Assembly (NCBI RefSeq): GCF_009765965.1
Contig: NZ_LMUL01000014.1
Span: forward strand, 2,147,884-2,211,883
Origin: Caulobacter sp. S45
GTDB taxonomy: Bacteria > Pseudomonadota > Alphaproteobacteria > Caulobacterales > Caulobacteraceae
Length of the DNA: 64,000 nucleotides
Direction: 5' to 3'
The notes beneath the pieces were generated by a model. The model searched no databases and was not told where the DNA came from. It saw only the letters and a program-made list of their open reading frames with translations. The position numbers were made by a program, and so were the translations under genes. Shown here piece after piece: positions 1 to 10,107 of this stretch. Within the stretch, counting starts at the first letter, position 1. Every line of letters starts with the position of its first letter.

Positions 1-1468
1 TCAGCGCGTCCCAGGTGGGGAAGATGTCGGAGGACCAGAACAGGGCGCCGTTACGCTGCGAGCCCAGATAGGCCGCCCGCGCCAGGATCAGCGAGCGCTT
101 GTCCGGCCGGTCGCGCCGCGAGCCCTCGTAGACCCCTTGGGTGTGCAGCAGGGGGAACAGGTTGTGGTAGCGCAGGCCCGAGCCGATGCTGAAGAACCCG
201 CCGTCCGGGACTAGGTCGGGCTCGGTCTCGTCGAGCCAGAAGGCGTCGAAGCCCTTGGAGACGAAGTTGTCGCGGATCTGGTCCCAGTACCATTCGCGCG
301 CCGCGGGGTTGGTGCTGTCGATCAGGGCGCCTGCCCGGTCGTTGCGGACCGGCAGGCCGTACTGGGGCTTGCCGTCGGCGTCCTTCAGCAGCCAGCCCTT
401 CGACGCCAGCATGTCGTAGAACCGCCCGTCCGACTGGAAGCGCGGCCAGATGCTGATGATGGTCTGGAAGCCCTGGTCGTGCAGCCGCTTGTTCATGGCG
501 GCGGGGTCGGGCCACTCGGCCGGGTTCATGTCGAACTGGCCCATCTTGGTCCAGTAGAACCAGTCCACCACCATGACGTCGGCGGGATAGCCGCGCTTGC
601 GGTAGCCGTCCGCCGCGTCGAGCACCTGCTGCTGCGTGACGTAGCGCTGCTTGCTCTGGATGAAGCCGAAGGCGGCCTTGGGCGGGATGGGGGTGGCCCC
701 GGTCAGGCGGCGATAGCCGGCGTAGATTTCGTCGGTGGTGGCGCCGGTGATCACGAAGAAGGAGACGCGCTCGCCGACCTGGCTCTGCCAGATGGTGCGC
801 CCGTTCAGTCCCGGGGACACGTGGGTGTCGGACGGGTTGTCCCAGACGATGCCGTAGTGGCGGTTGGTGACCATGAAGGGCACGCAGACCGTCTCGCCCG
901 CCGGCGCGTCGTAGTCGTGGCGGCAGTCGATGGTGCGGCCGCGATAGTCGAGCACGCCTTCCTGGTTCTGGCCCAGGCCGTAATAGTGCTCGTCGTCGGG
1001 CGAGGCGAAGGTGGCGCCGACGCGATAGGTCTTCTCACCGGAGACGACGTGGGGACCCATCTCCCAGCTGGTCATGTCGAGCAGGACCGCGCCCTTGGCG
1101 TCGCGGACCCTGAGCCGGACGGGAGGCGGCGAGGTGATGAAGTATTTTTCCACCGGGCCGGGTGGGGTCGGCGGATCGGCCGCGGCGACCTCGACCGAGA
1201 GGCTCGACGAGCGGAACGCATCGCCTGCGCTATCGGCCCGATGGCTCCATCCGTGGTCGGAGGGTTTGGCTATAAAGCCGTATCCGGGGCCCATGGTCGC
1301 CTGGTCCCGAAGAGTGCTCAGGGTGATGCGCACGATGTTGGGGGCGTAGGGCTCCACCGAGACGACGCTGCCGTTGCGCTCGAGCGGCGGGGACGTCTCG
1401 GCGCGCGCGGCGCCGGCGCACAGCAGCAGGGCGGCCAGGACCAGGCGGCGGACAGGGGCGCCGATCAT
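1..1468 (-). CDS. GH31 glycoside hydrolase, alpha-xylosidase-like (3' end off window)
   Basis: Partial gene: it starts at 1468 and runs past base 1, leaving 489 codons. ATG 1468 is chosen because AAGGATG lies just upstream and a signal peptide follows (MIGAPVRRLVLAALLLCAGA, cleaved near ARA). The middle reads as a GH31 catalytic barrel. WLDETEPD contains the expected catalytic nucleophile, Asp about 413, and upstream come the family-like segments GLGQNQEG and VMVVDWFYW. GH31 enzymes are retaining alpha-glycosidases; with GH29, GH35 and GH3 neighbours, alpha-xylosidase acting on xyloglucan oligosaccharides in the periplasm is the best guess, though alpha-glucosidase is possible. It lies 121 bp downstream of the FucP-type permease on the same strand, so co-transcription is plausible. 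Confidence 0.85.
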   Translation of the reverse strand, partial: MIGAPVRRLVLAALLLCAGAARAETSPPLERNGSVVSVEPYAPNIVRITLSTLRDQATMGPGYGFIAKPSDHGWSHRADSAGDAFRSSSLSVEVAAADPPTPPGPVEKYFITSPPPVRLRVRDAKGAVLLDMTSWEMGPHVVSGEKTYRVGATFASPDDEHYYGLGQNQEGVLDYRGRTIDCRHDYDAPAGETVCVPFMVTNRHYGIVWDNPSDTHVSPGLNGRTIWQSQVGERVSFFVITGATTDEIYAGYRRLTGATPIPPKAAFGFIQSKQRYVTQQQVLDAADGYRKRGYPADVMVVDWFYWTKMGQFDMNPAEWPDPAAMNKRLHDQGFQTIISIWPRFQSDGRFYDMLASKGWLLKDADGKPQYGLPVRNDRAGALIDSTNPAAREWYWDQIRDNFVSKGFDAFWLDETEPDLVPDGGFFSIGSGLRYHNLFPLLHTQGVYEGSRRDRPDKRSLILARAAYLGSQRNGALFWSSDIFPTWDAL

Positions 1469-1589
1469 CGGATCATCCTTGCGGTGGGGGCGGCGACGGG
1501 ACGGGAAGAAAAGGGCCGGCCGCTAGGGCCGGCCAAGGGTCCCAAGCCCGGGGAGGGCAGCGGGATCGGGAGACGAAGTCGAACGGGCT

Positions 1590-2882
1590 TCACGCGGGAA
1601 GCTCCTTCACCACCAGCGCCCGTCGCGCCTGCGGCCCGCAGAGCGCGAAGGCCGACACGACGGCGAAGGCTACGGCTGGGGCCAGCATGGCGATGCTGAT
1701 GGAACTGAGGTCGGAGATCCGGCCCATGATCGCAGGGACGACCGCCCCGCCGACGATGGCCATGACCAGAAAGCTGGAGCCCAGCTTGGTCGATCCGCCC
1801 AGCCCCGAGATCGCGCCGGCGAAGATGGTCGGATACATGATCGACATGAAGAAGCTGGCGGCGACCAGAGCGTAGAGTCCCGTCGGGCCGCCGACCAGGG
1901 CGGCGATCAGGCAGAGCCCGACATCGACGCCGGCGAAGATGGCCAGCAACCGGCTCGCCTTGATCCGCCCCATCAAGGCCGAGCCCGCGAACCGCCCCGC
2001 CATGAACAGCACCAGCGAAACGGTGAGATAGCCCGCCGCCGCCCGGTCGTCGGACAGGGGCAGGGCGTGGCGGGCGTAGCGGATCAGGAAGCTCCACACC
2101 CCGACCTGGGCGCCGACGTAGCAGAACTGCGCCATCACCCCGAACAGGAACGGCGCCCGGCTCGCCAGCGCCCGGACGTCGGCGAGCCGCAGGCTGCGCT
2201 GCGCTCCGATCCCAGGCGCGCTGGCCTGGGCCGGGAAACGGACCACGGCCACCACCACCGCCCAGGTCAGGACCAGCAGGCCGAGGATGATGTAGGGCGG
2301 CTCCACCGCGTGGGCCTGGGCGATGCGGAAGCGCTCTAGGTCGTGCGGGGCCATGGCGGCCAGCGCGTTCGGCGCCGGATCGAGGCGGGACAGGATGAAG
2401 GTGCGTCCGACCAGCACCCCGGCGATGGAGCCCAGGGGGTTGAAGGCCTGGGCCAGGTTCAGCCGCCGCTCGGCGCCCTCGGACGGGCCCAGCACGGTCA
2501 TCAGCGGGTTGGCCGCGGTTTCCAGGAAGGCCAGGCCGCTGGCGATCACGAACAGGGCCGCGAGGAAGAAGGCGTAGGTGCGGGCCTCGGCCGCCGGGTA
2601 GAACAGCAGCGCCCCGCACCCGTAGAGCGCCAACCCCAGGATCACCGCCGCCTTATAGCCAAATCGCTGTGCGAAGGCCGCCGCCGGCAGGGCGAAGGCG
2701 AAGTAGCCGAGGTAGAAGGCCGACTGCACCAGGCCCGACTGTAGGTCGGTCAGGGAGAACGCCTTGCGGAAGTGGGCGACCAGGACATCGTTGAGGTTGT
2801 TGGCCACGCCCCACAGGAAGAACAGGCTGACGATCAGGATCATCGCCGCCATCGCAGGTCGTTGCGGGCTCTGTGTCGGCAT
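1590..2882 (-). CDS. fucP: FucP-type L-fucose:H+ symporter (MFS)
   Basis: Twelve-helix MFS permease of the FHS family (about 430 aa). The start of helix 1 (FFLWGVANNLNDVLVAHFRK) and the stretch GLAFLETAANPLMTVLGP match FucP-type sugar permeases. Expected role is import of L-fucose across the inner membrane by proton symport. The reading frame is open to 2951, but ATG 2882 is preferred: GGGTGG precedes it and the upstream residues are not membrane-like. It is divergent from the alpha-L-fucosidase gene and upstream of the GH31 gene, which supports fucose as substrate. The same family also carries glucose or galactose, so specificity is inferred from context. Confidence 0.85.
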   Translation of the reverse strand: MPTQSPQRPAMAAMILIVSLFFLWGVANNLNDVLVAHFRKAFSLTDLQSGLVQSAFYLGYFAFALPAAAFAQRFGYKAAVILGLALYGCGALLFYPAAEARTYAFFLAALFVIASGLAFLETAANPLMTVLGPSEGAERRLNLAQAFNPLGSIAGVLVGRTFILSRLDPAPNALAAMAPHDLERFRIAQAHAVEPPYIILGLLVLTWAVVVAVVRFPAQASAPGIGAQRSLRLADVRALASRAPFLFGVMAQFCYVGAQVGVWSFLIRYARHALPLSDDRAAAGYLTVSLVLFMAGRFAGSALMGRIKASRLLAIFAGVDVGLCLIAALVGGPTGLYALVAASFFMSIMYPTIFAGAISGLGGSTKLGSSFLVMAIVGGAVVPAIMGRISDLSSISIAMLAPAVAFAVVSAFALCGPQARRALVVKELPA

Positions 2883-2921
2883 CGTCCACCCTGTTGTCCG
2901 GACTGTCGCCGGGCTTGCCTC

Positions 2922-2955
2922 TACGTGATCAAATATGAATACATACGTCAAATAT
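2922..2955. promoter_or_regulatory. AT-rich direct repeats between fucP and fucosidase
   Basis: The divergent promoter gap contains two copies of TCAAATAT, at 2929-2936 and 2948-2955, a 19-bp pitch, each near a copy of TACGT (2922-2926 and 2944-2948). The stretch is far richer in A+T than its surroundings. It may be the operator of the locus regulator (the IclR protein at 11007) and promoter for both genes. This is inference from position and repetition only. Confidence 0.4.
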
Positions 2956-2999
2956 AAAAACGAATGCGGCGACGTTCAGGCGATGCCGCAAGGGAGTTT

Positions 3000-4670
3000 A
3001 TGACGATGCAGCCGCTCTCTCGCCGTCAAGTCCTGCTTCGGAGCAGCGCGCTCGCCCTGTCCGCGTCCACGATGGCCGCGCCCGCGATATCGGCCGCCGC
3101 GTCGCCCAGCCAAGCCGGTGCGGGACCCTTCCAGCCGAACTGGGCGTCGCTGTGCGCGGGCTACAAGGCGCCTGACTGGTTCCGCGACGCCAAGTTCGGC
3201 ATCTGGGCGCACTGGAGCGCCCAGTGCGTGCCCGAGTTCGGCGACTGGTACGGCCGGCTGATGTATGTCCAGGGCGATCCCTTCTACGAACATCACGTCA
3301 AGACCTACGGTCATCCGAGCCGGTTCGGGTTCATGGAGATCGAGAACCTCTGGAAGACCGAGAATTGGCGGCCGGAAGAGCTGATGGACCTCTATGTGCG
3401 GGCCGGCGCCAAGTATTTCGTCGCCCTCGCCAATCACCACGACAACCTGGACACCTTCGACTCCGCCCACCACGCCTGGAACACCCTGCGGGTCGGGCCG
3501 AAGAAGGACATCATCGGCACGTGGGAGAAGATCGCCCGGGGCCGGGGCCTCCGGTTCGGCGTCAGCAACCATTCCGCCCATGCCTGGCACTGGTGGCAGA
3601 CCGCCTACGGTTACGACGCCGAGGGGCCGCTCGCCGGCGTCCGCTACGACGCCTACCGCCTGACCAAGGCGGACGGCGTCGGCAAGTGGTGGGAGGGGCT
3701 GGACCCGCAGGAGCTCTACACCGGCCGTCACATGGTCATCCCCGACGGGGTCAAGACCACCAAGGACGCCAACGCCTGGCACGCCGCCCACGACGGCGCC
3801 TGGTGGGAGACGCCGCCGACCGACGATCCCGGCTATGCGCGCCAGTGGCTCGCCCGCTGCAACGACCTGGTCGACAAGTACCGCCCGGATTTCATCTATT
3901 TCGACGACACCGAGCTGCCGCTGGGGCAGGCGGGCCTCGATGCGGTGGCCCACTTCTACAATAGCGACATCGCCCGCAACGGGTCGCTGCAGGCCGTCGC
4001 CACGGGGAAAAAGCTGCAGCTCGCCCACCGTGGCGGCGTGGTCGAGGACTTCGAGCGCGGCTTCAGCGACGTCATCCGCCCGGACCCCTGGCAGACCTGC
4101 ACCTGCATCGGCCAGTGGCACTACGACCGGGCCCTGTTCGAGCGGCACGGCTACAAGACCGTGCCGACCGTGGTGCGGATGCTGTGCGACATCGTCAGCA
4201 AGAACGGCAACCTGCTGCTCAGCATCCCGCTCAAGGGCGACGGGACTATCGACAGCGACGAGCACGCCTTCCTGACCGGCCTCGCCGCGTGGATGGAGGT
4301 GAATGGCGAGGCGATCTATGGGACGCGCCCGTGGAGGGTCTATGGCGAGGGCCCGACCCAGGTGCAGACGGGCATGTTCGTCGAGCAGAGCGCCAAGCCC
4401 TACACGGCCGAGGACGTTCGCTACACCACCCGGGACGGACAGCTCTACGCCCTGATGATGGCGCGGCCCGAGGGCGATGTCGTTCGGCTGAAGTCGCTCG
4501 CCGTGGCGGGCGCCGATGCGCCTCGTGTCGGCAAGGTGGAGCTTCTGGGCGCTTCGGGACCCCTGCAATTTTCCCAGACCGGCGAGGGTCTCGCCGTGCA
4601 TCTGCCGGCTGGCGAGCGCCTCTCCGAAGTGTATGCGCTTCGTATCGGCGGGGTGGGGCTGACGGCCTGA
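3000..4670 (+). CDS. alpha-L-fucosidase, GH29, Tat-type leader
   Basis: A 556-aa GH29 protein. The N-terminus MTMQPLSRRQVLLRSSALAL is a twin-arginine style leader, so the enzyme is probably exported folded to the periplasm. DAKFGIWAHWSAQCVPEFGDWYG and the histidine-rich ALANHHDNLDTFDS segment are typical of the fucosidase barrel. IYFDDTELP supplies the likely nucleophile (Asp302 or Asp303), and NGNLLLSIPLKGDG closes the barrel as in family members. A C-terminal beta-sandwich follows. ATG 3000 follows AAGGGAG closely; ATG 3006 is an alternative with more normal spacing. It is expected to remove terminal L-fucose from side chains such as those of fucosylated xyloglucan. Confidence 0.88.
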   Translation: MTMQPLSRRQVLLRSSALALSASTMAAPAISAAASPSQAGAGPFQPNWASLCAGYKAPDWFRDAKFGIWAHWSAQCVPEFGDWYGRLMYVQGDPFYEHHVKTYGHPSRFGFMEIENLWKTENWRPEELMDLYVRAGAKYFVALANHHDNLDTFDSAHHAWNTLRVGPKKDIIGTWEKIARGRGLRFGVSNHSAHAWHWWQTAYGYDAEGPLAGVRYDAYRLTKADGVGKWWEGLDPQELYTGRHMVIPDGVKTTKDANAWHAAHDGAWWETPPTDDPGYARQWLARCNDLVDKYRPDFIYFDDTELPLGQAGLDAVAHFYNSDIARNGSLQAVATGKKLQLAHRGGVVEDFERGFSDVIRPDPWQTCTCIGQWHYDRALFERHGYKTVPTVVRMLCDIVSKNGNLLLSIPLKGDGTIDSDEHAFLTGLAAWMEVNGEAIYGTRPWRVYGEGPTQVQTGMFVEQSAKPYTAEDVRYTTRDGQLYALMMARPEGDVVRLKSLAVAGADAPRVGKVELLGASGPLQFSQTGEGLAVHLPAGERLSEVYALRIGGVGLTA

Positions 4671-4711
4671 AATCGTCGGTTGTGGGAGCCGTGCGTTACT
4701 CTGGATAAAAG

Positions 4712-4731
4712 TACTTGCACATTTGAAAGTA
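4712..4731. promoter_or_regulatory. imperfect palindrome upstream of TonB receptor
   Basis: TACTTGCACATTTGAAAGTA matches its own reverse complement at 16 of 20 positions and lies about 100 bp before the receptor start. It resembles the palindrome upstream of the GH3 gene (17296-17311): the cores TTGCACATTTGAAAG and TTTCACATGTCAAAA agree at 11 of 15 positions. A shared operator for the locus regulator is possible but unproven. Confidence 0.4.
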
Positions 4732-4829
4732 TCGCCGAATATAGTCCAGGGTCGGCGAAACGGCCCTAACGCTATCGCCTACGGCCCCGCAGAGGCCGAT
4801 GCGACCCGAGGAAACGTCAAGGGGAAGCT

Positions 4830-7628
4830 ATGTCTCGTCACGCTCTATACCGGCTCGCCTTGCTGGGCGCGTCGGCGCTCTCGACCTGTGCTTTCGTGCA
4901 GGCGGCGCCGGCCTTCGCCCAGGACTCCATGCCGGCCAACACCGGCGCCCCTGTCCCGGTCGCGGCGCAGAACGATCAGGCGACCACCGCCCCGGCGGCG
5001 GGCGCCGGCAGCGTCGGCGAAGTGGTGGTGACGGGCGTTCGCGCCAGCATCATCTCGGCCACCGCCATCAAGCGCAACGCCGACGAGATCGTCGACTCCA
5101 TCGTCGCCCAGGACATCGGCAAGCTGCCTGACAACAACGTCGCCGAGGCGCTGCAGCGGATTTCCGGCATCCAGATCACCCGCAACTACGGCGAAGGCTC
5201 CGGCGTCGCCATTCGCGGCTTGACCCAGGTGCAGACCGAGCTGGACGGGCGCGACAGCTTCTCGGCCAATGGGGGCTTCGCCGGCGGCGCCACGAACGGC
5301 CGCGGTCTGAGCTTGGAAGACGTGCCCTCGGAATTGTTGGCCGGTATCGACGTCTACAAGGACCCATCGGCCGAGCAGATCGAAGGCGGCATCGGCGGCG
5401 TCATCAATCTGCGCACGCGCATGCCGTTCGACTTCAAAGGCGCCAAGATCGCCGCCAGCGTCGGCGGCTCCTATGACGACCTTGCCGACGCCGGTCGACC
5501 CAACGCCTCGCTGCTGCTGAGCGATCGCTGGGACACCTCCATCGGCGAGATCGGCATCCTTGCCGACGCCTCCTTCACCCAGACGCGGTTCCGCGAGGAT
5601 CAGCAATCGCAGGAGCCCTTCTACGCGAGCACCATCCCCCTTCCGGGACATGCCGTCGGCACGGTCAATATCCCCGATGGCATGGGCATCGACGAGACCC
5701 AGGGCAGCCGCCAGCGGGAGGGCTTGTCCCTCGCCCTGCAATGGCGTCCGACGTCGAACCTCGAACTCTACACGCAAGTCAACCGCATCGATTATTACTT
5801 CAAGTGGGACGATGCGGCGAACTATGTCGGCGCCTCCGCTCCCGGCACGATCGACGCGTCCCAGCCCTTTACGGTCGGCCCGTCAGGCGATCTGCTCACT
5901 GGCTCTTATTCGGGTTCGTCGATCAACTTCAACAGAAGCTTGACCGATCAGCACACGGTTACGACCAACTATGCGATCGGCGGTAAGTGGACGCCGACCG
6001 ATCGATTGACCGTATCGGCCGACGTTCAGTACATCTATTCGACTAATAAGGACCAACGCTTCATTATCGGTGAAAACTCGGCGGGCGTGCTGCCTGTGGT
6101 GAATTTCAACATCAGCAAGCCGCTCGCCAGCATCGTTGTGCCGACCGGGTATCTCACGAACCCCGCCAATTTCGCGATCGGCTATACGCTGGATCATTAC
6201 GACAACGACTCAGGCACCGAGAAGGCCGTCCGTACGGATTTGGAATACCGTGTGTCTGACGAGGGTTTCCTCCGCAAGTTGAAGTTCGGCTTCCGTTTCA
6301 CGGACCGCGGCGCCATTACGGGGTCGACGCCCTACAACTTTGACGGTGTGCCTGCCGGCCTCCCGGCTAGCGATTACGGCGTCTATAATTACAACAACCT
6401 GTTTGACGGCAGAAGCACGCTGTTCGGCCCGACGATTTCGCCGGCGAGTTCCTTGCTCAACAATATCAAGAATACGTTGAATGCCTTTGGCTCTCAGCCG
6501 GTAGCCTTCAATCCGAGCGACTTCGCCAGCGAGGAGGAACACACCTACGCAGTCTATTTCGTGGGTGACTACGGCTTCAAGTTGGGACCGTTCCCAGTTG
6601 ACGGGAATGTCGGTGTGCGGGTTGTCAATACCCAGGAAAACACCAGCGGCTTCAACTCTCTCACGCCACTGGTCCCGGCGCCTGCCGGAACCCCGCCAAA
6701 CGCAGATGGCACCGCGCCCACCGTTACCGGGGCGCCGAGCTATGCCGCTGTCAATGTAAAGCAGAACTATACCGACGCCTTGCCGAGCTTCAACGCGCGG
6801 GTTCACCTGACCGACGATCTGCAGCTTCGCCTGGCCGCCTCGAAGGGTCTGACCCGGCCGGACTTCAGCCAACTGAATCCGAACGCCCAGATCAGTCAGC
6901 CAAGCCAAACCACGCTCAACGCCAACACGCCCCTGACCGCGGGAACCTTCGGCAGCGCCTCCTTGAAGCCATACCGGACGAACAACTACGACGTTTCGTT
7001 GGAATGGTACTTCAACAAGACCGGTTCGCTGTATGGCGCGGCGTTCTACAAACAGGTTAAGGGCTTTATCGCCACCGAAGTCGATAACGAGATCTATTAC
7101 AACGACACCTTCCAGGTTACCCGCTACTACAACCAGGGCGACGGCACCATCAAGGGCGCCGAAGTCGGCTATACCCAGTTCTTCGACTTCCTGCCCAAAC
7201 CCCTCGATGGCTTCGGCGTAACCGCCAACTACACCTATGTGGATAGCGCAACGCCCAGTCCGACCGCTTCGGACACGAACGGCACGCCTCTGACCGTTCC
7301 GCTGCAGGGCCTGTCGAAGAACAGCTACAACCTGATCGGCATGTACGAGAAGGGGCCGATCCAGATGCGTATCGCCTACAACTGGCGCGACAAGTACGTT
7401 CTCACGACGGCGGGCAACGGCACCGGCGCCCTGCCGGTCTATGTCGAGCCCTACGGTCAGCTGGACGGCTCAATCTCCTACAACGTGACGTCGCATGCCG
7501 TGCTGCAGTTCGAGGTGCGCAACATCCTGAACTCCGAGCAGGATCAGGACTACGGGCTGGTCACGCGGCCCGAAAACGCCCTCATAAACGACCGCCAGTA
7601 CATGGCGGTGCTCCGCGTCAGCTATTGA
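4830..7628 (+). CDS. TonB-dependent receptor for oligosaccharides
   Basis: A 932-aa outer-membrane receptor. A signal peptide (cut near APAFAQ) is followed by the plug start VGEVVVTGVRAS and the stretch IGKLPDNNVAEALQRISGIQ, highly characteristic of Caulobacter- and Xanthomonas-type carbohydrate receptors. The barrel ends in RQYMAVLRVSY with the usual terminal aromatic residue. It should import oligosaccharides across the outer membrane using TonB-ExbBD energy. AAGGGGAAG gives a strong ribosome site before ATG 4830. The next gene starts 28 bp downstream, so the receptor probably heads an operon with the esterase, GH35, lactonase and IclR genes. Substrate, xyloglucan oligosaccharide, is inferred from neighbours. 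Confidence 0.92.
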   Translation: MSRHALYRLALLGASALSTCAFVQAAPAFAQDSMPANTGAPVPVAAQNDQATTAPAAGAGSVGEVVVTGVRASIISATAIKRNADEIVDSIVAQDIGKLPDNNVAEALQRISGIQITRNYGEGSGVAIRGLTQVQTELDGRDSFSANGGFAGGATNGRGLSLEDVPSELLAGIDVYKDPSAEQIEGGIGGVINLRTRMPFDFKGAKIAASVGGSYDDLADAGRPNASLLLSDRWDTSIGEIGILADASFTQTRFREDQQSQEPFYASTIPLPGHAVGTVNIPDGMGIDETQGSRQREGLSLALQWRPTSNLELYTQVNRIDYYFKWDDAANYVGASAPGTIDASQPFTVGPSGDLLTGSYSGSSINFNRSLTDQHTVTTNYAIGGKWTPTDRLTVSADVQYIYSTNKDQRFIIGENSAGVLPVVNFNISKPLASIVVPTGYLTNPANFAIGYTLDHYDNDSGTEKAVRTDLEYRVSDEGFLRKLKFGFRFTDRGAITGSTPYNFDGVPAGLPASDYGVYNYNNLFDGRSTLFGPTISPASSLLNNIKNTLNAFGSQPVAFNPSDFASEEEHTYAVYFVGDYGFKLGPFPVDGNVGVRVVNTQENTSGFNSLTPLVPAPAGTPPNADGTAPTVTGAPSYAAVNVKQNYTDALPSFNARVHLTDDLQLRLAASKGLTRPDFSQLNPNAQISQPSQTTLNANTPLTAGTFGSASLKPYRTNNYDVSLEWYFNKTGSLYGAAFYKQVKGFIATEVDNEIYYNDTFQVTRYYNQGDGTIKGAEVGYTQFFDFLPKPLDGFGVTANYTYVDSATPSPTASDTNGTPLTVPLQGLSKNSYNLIGMYEKGPIQMRIAYNWRDKYVLTTAGNGTGALPVYVEPYGQLDGSISYNVTSHAVLQFEVRNILNSEQDQDYGLVTRPENALINDRQYMAVLRVSY

Positions 7629-7656
7629 GGGCAGGCCAGCGCCGAGGAGCAGGTCC

Positions 7657-8487
7657 ATGAGACAGGTTTCTTGTCTACCCGTCCCCCGGCGCCTCGCCAT
7701 GCTCTGCGGAGCGGCGGCCTGGGCCTTGTGCGGGGCCGCGTCGGCCCAGCCCGCGCCGCACCAGAACTCGCCCGAGCGCCGCACGGTGCAGGAGAAGGAC
7801 TGGGGCCGGTGGCTAGGCCCGTTCCGCGCCAAGCTGGTCCCCTCGCTGATGCGCGACTTCGGCGAGCAATACCTCTACGCCTCCGCCGACGCCGCCCTGC
7901 AGCCGCCCTCGCCGGAGCGGCCGCGGGTGGTGTTCCTAGGCGATTCCATCACCGACCTGTGGCCGATCGCGGAGAGCTTCCCGGCGCGCGACTACGTCAA
8001 CCGCGGGATCGGCAGCCAGGTGAGCGCCCAACTCTTGTTGCGTTTCCACGCCGACGTGATCGCGCTGAAACCGCGCGTGGTGGTTATCTTGGCCGGGGTC
8101 AACGACGTGCAGGGCTTTATGCAGGCGCCCGACCAGGCCGGGATCGAGGCCAACTTCGAGGCCATGGCCGAGCTCGCCCACGCCCACGGGATCGCAGTGG
8201 TGTTCGGCTCGATCCTGCCGGTGAACGACTACACGCCGGAAGCGCGGCAGGTGGTGGCGGAGCGTCATCCCGATGAACTGCGCGCGATCAACCGATGGCT
8301 CCAAGCCTACGCCGCCGCTCATGGCGATCAGTATGCGGATTATTATTCGCCAATGGCCGACGCGCGGGGCCTGATGCGGGCCGAGCTGACGCACGACGGC
8401 GTGCATCCGAACGCCAAGGGATACGCCATCATGACCCCTATCGCGCAGCAAGCGATCCAACGCGCCCTGGTCGGAGGTCGTTCGTGA
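7657..8487 (+). CDS. SGNH/GDSL-family esterase, probable carbohydrate O-acetylesterase
   Basis: A 276-aa secreted SGNH hydrolase. The signal peptide ends near ASAQP. The family blocks are visible in order: block [13 protein letters not shown] with the nucleophile Ser, block II Gly in NRGIGSQ, block III GVNDVQ with the oxyanion Asn, and block V DGVHPN with the catalytic Asp and His. Such enzymes near glycoside hydrolases often remove acetyl groups from plant polysaccharide side chains, and acetylated galactose of xyloglucan would fit this locus. Its stop overlaps the start of the GH35 gene by 4 bp (GTGA at 8484-8487), indicating translational coupling. Substrate is inferred. Confidence 0.85.
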   Translation: MRQVSCLPVPRRLAMLCGAAAWALCGAASAQPAPHQNSPERRTVQEKDWGRWLGPFRAKLVPSLMRDFGEQYLYASADAALQPPSPERPRVVFLGDSITDLWPIAESFPARDYVNRGIGSQVSAQLLLRFHADVIALKPRVVVILAGVNDVQGFMQAPDQAGIEANFEAMAELAHAHGIAVVFGSILPVNDYTPEARQVVAERHPDELRAINRWLQAYAAAHGDQYADYYSPMADARGLMRAELTHDGVHPNAKGYAIMTPIAQQAIQRALVGGRS

Positions 8488-10088
8488 GGTTCCGAGCGCT
8501 AGTCGCGCTGCTGGCGATTGCATGCACGGTCGGCTGGGCGGGGCCGAGCTCGGCGGCCGATGCGGCCCTTCCCCATCTCGTCCGCCAAGGCGACCGTTAC
8601 GCCCTGATGGTGGACGGCGCGCCCTACCTGATCCTGGGCGCCCAGGTGAACAATTCCAGCGCCTGGCCGTCCATGCTGCCCAAGGTATGGCCGGCGATCG
8701 AACAGGTGCACGCCAATACGGTGCTGGTCCCTATCGCCTGGGAGCAGATCGAGCCTGTGGAAGGACGTTTCGACTTCGCCTTCCTCGACACCCTGTTGAC
8801 CCAGGCGCGCGAGCATCACGTTCGTCTGGCGCTGCTGTGGTTCGGGACCTGGAAGAACAACGGGCCCAACTATGCGCCGGCTTGGGTGAAGCTGGACAAC
8901 GCCCGCTTCCCCCGGGTGAAGACGGCGGAGGGCGACGACCGCAACTCGCTGTCGCCGGTGTTTCCCGAGACGCTGAAGGCGGACAGCGCGGCGTTCGCCC
9001 AACTGATGCGCCACCTGCGCCAGGTCGACGGCGAGCGCCACACCGTCATCCTGGTCCAGGTCGAGAACGAGACCGGGGTATACGGCGCCGTGCGCGACTA
9101 CTCGCCCACTGCCCAGAAGCTGTTCGATCAGCCCATCCCGCCGGAACTCGCGGCGGCCCGGCATAGGACCGGGACCTGGCGCGAGGCGTTCGGCCGCGAC
9201 GCCGACGAGGTGTTCAACGCCTGGTACACGGCGCGTTTCGTCGATCAGGTCGCTCGCGCGGGCAAGGCGCAATACGATCTGCCGATGTATGCCAACGCCG
9301 CCCTTCGCGACCTGTTCGGGGCCCAGGACCCGCTGACCTTCTCCAGCGGCGGGCCGACCCACGACGTGCTGGACGTGTGGAAGGCCGCAGCCCCCGCGCT
9401 CGACCTGATCGGGCCGGACATCTACATGCCGCAGTCGCGCAACTACGAGCGGGCGCTGGACCTGTACCACCGTCCCGACAACGCCCTGTACGTGGCCGAG
9501 ACCGGCAATGCGGCGGCCTATCCGCGCTATCTGTTCAGCGCGCTCGGCCACCAGGGGATCGGCTTCTCCCCGTTCGGGCTGGACTTCACCGGCTACAGCA
9601 ACTTCCCGCTCGGGGCGGCGAAGATCGACGGGGAGACCATCCAGTCCTTCGCCAGCGATTATGAACTGGTCGGGCCGATGTCGCGCCTGCTGGCCCAGCT
9701 CAGCTTCGAGGGCAAGGTCTGGGGCGTGTCGGAGCCCGACGACGTCCACGCCCAGGAACTCACCTTGGGACGCTGGAGTGCGGAGGTGTCGTATGGTCAG
9801 GCCCAGTTCGGCATGGACCCGCCCAAGGGCAATCCGACGCCGTCCGGCGGGGTGGTGATCGCCCAGCTCGGCCCGGACGAGTTCCTGGTCACGGGCTATC
9901 ATGCGCGCGTGAGCTTCCATCCGACCGAGCCGGCGCAGAAGCACATGTTGCTGACCCGGGTGGAGGAGGGGCGCTACGAGGGCGGCCAGTGGGTGTTCGA
10001 GCGGCTGTGGAACGGGGACCAGACCGACTACGGCCTGAACTTCACCTCCGCGCCCCAGGTCCTGCACGTCCGCCTCGGGACCTGGTGA
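8484..10088 (+). CDS. GH35-like beta-galactosidase with DUF5597-type C-terminus
   Basis: A 534-aa protein starting at GTG 8484 with GGAGG about 7 bp upstream; the open frame extends further upstream but overlaps the esterase. Signal peptide ends near SSAAD. The GH35/GH-A barrel shows [19 protein letters not shown], the acid/base motif VQVENETG, and a candidate nucleophile Glu in LYVAETGN. The C-terminal part ([21 protein letters not shown] and after) resembles the DUF5597 domain found behind bacterial GH35 barrels. Expected role is removal of beta-linked galactose exposed after the fucosidase acts. Exact linkage preference cannot be read from sequence. Confidence 0.82.
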   Translation: MRFRALVALLAIACTVGWAGPSSAADAALPHLVRQGDRYALMVDGAPYLILGAQVNNSSAWPSMLPKVWPAIEQVHANTVLVPIAWEQIEPVEGRFDFAFLDTLLTQAREHHVRLALLWFGTWKNNGPNYAPAWVKLDNARFPRVKTAEGDDRNSLSPVFPETLKADSAAFAQLMRHLRQVDGERHTVILVQVENETGVYGAVRDYSPTAQKLFDQPIPPELAAARHRTGTWREAFGRDADEVFNAWYTARFVDQVARAGKAQYDLPMYANAALRDLFGAQDPLTFSSGGPTHDVLDVWKAAAPALDLIGPDIYMPQSRNYERALDLYHRPDNALYVAETGNAAAYPRYLFSALGHQGIGFSPFGLDFTGYSNFPLGAAKIDGETIQSFASDYELVGPMSRLLAQLSFEGKVWGVSEPDDVHAQELTLGRWSAEVSYGQAQFGMDPPKGNPTPSGGVVIAQLGPDEFLVTGYHARVSFHPTEPAQKHMLLTRVEEGRYEGGQWVFERLWNGDQTDYGLNFTSAPQVLHVRLGTW

Positions 10089-10107
10089 GACGGCCGGGTT
10101 CGCACCG

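Noticed and set aside
479-1699. 406-codon plus-strand frame across the GH31 gene
   Set aside because: Antisense shadow: the minus strand carries a clear GH31 protein with signal peptide and catalytic motif.
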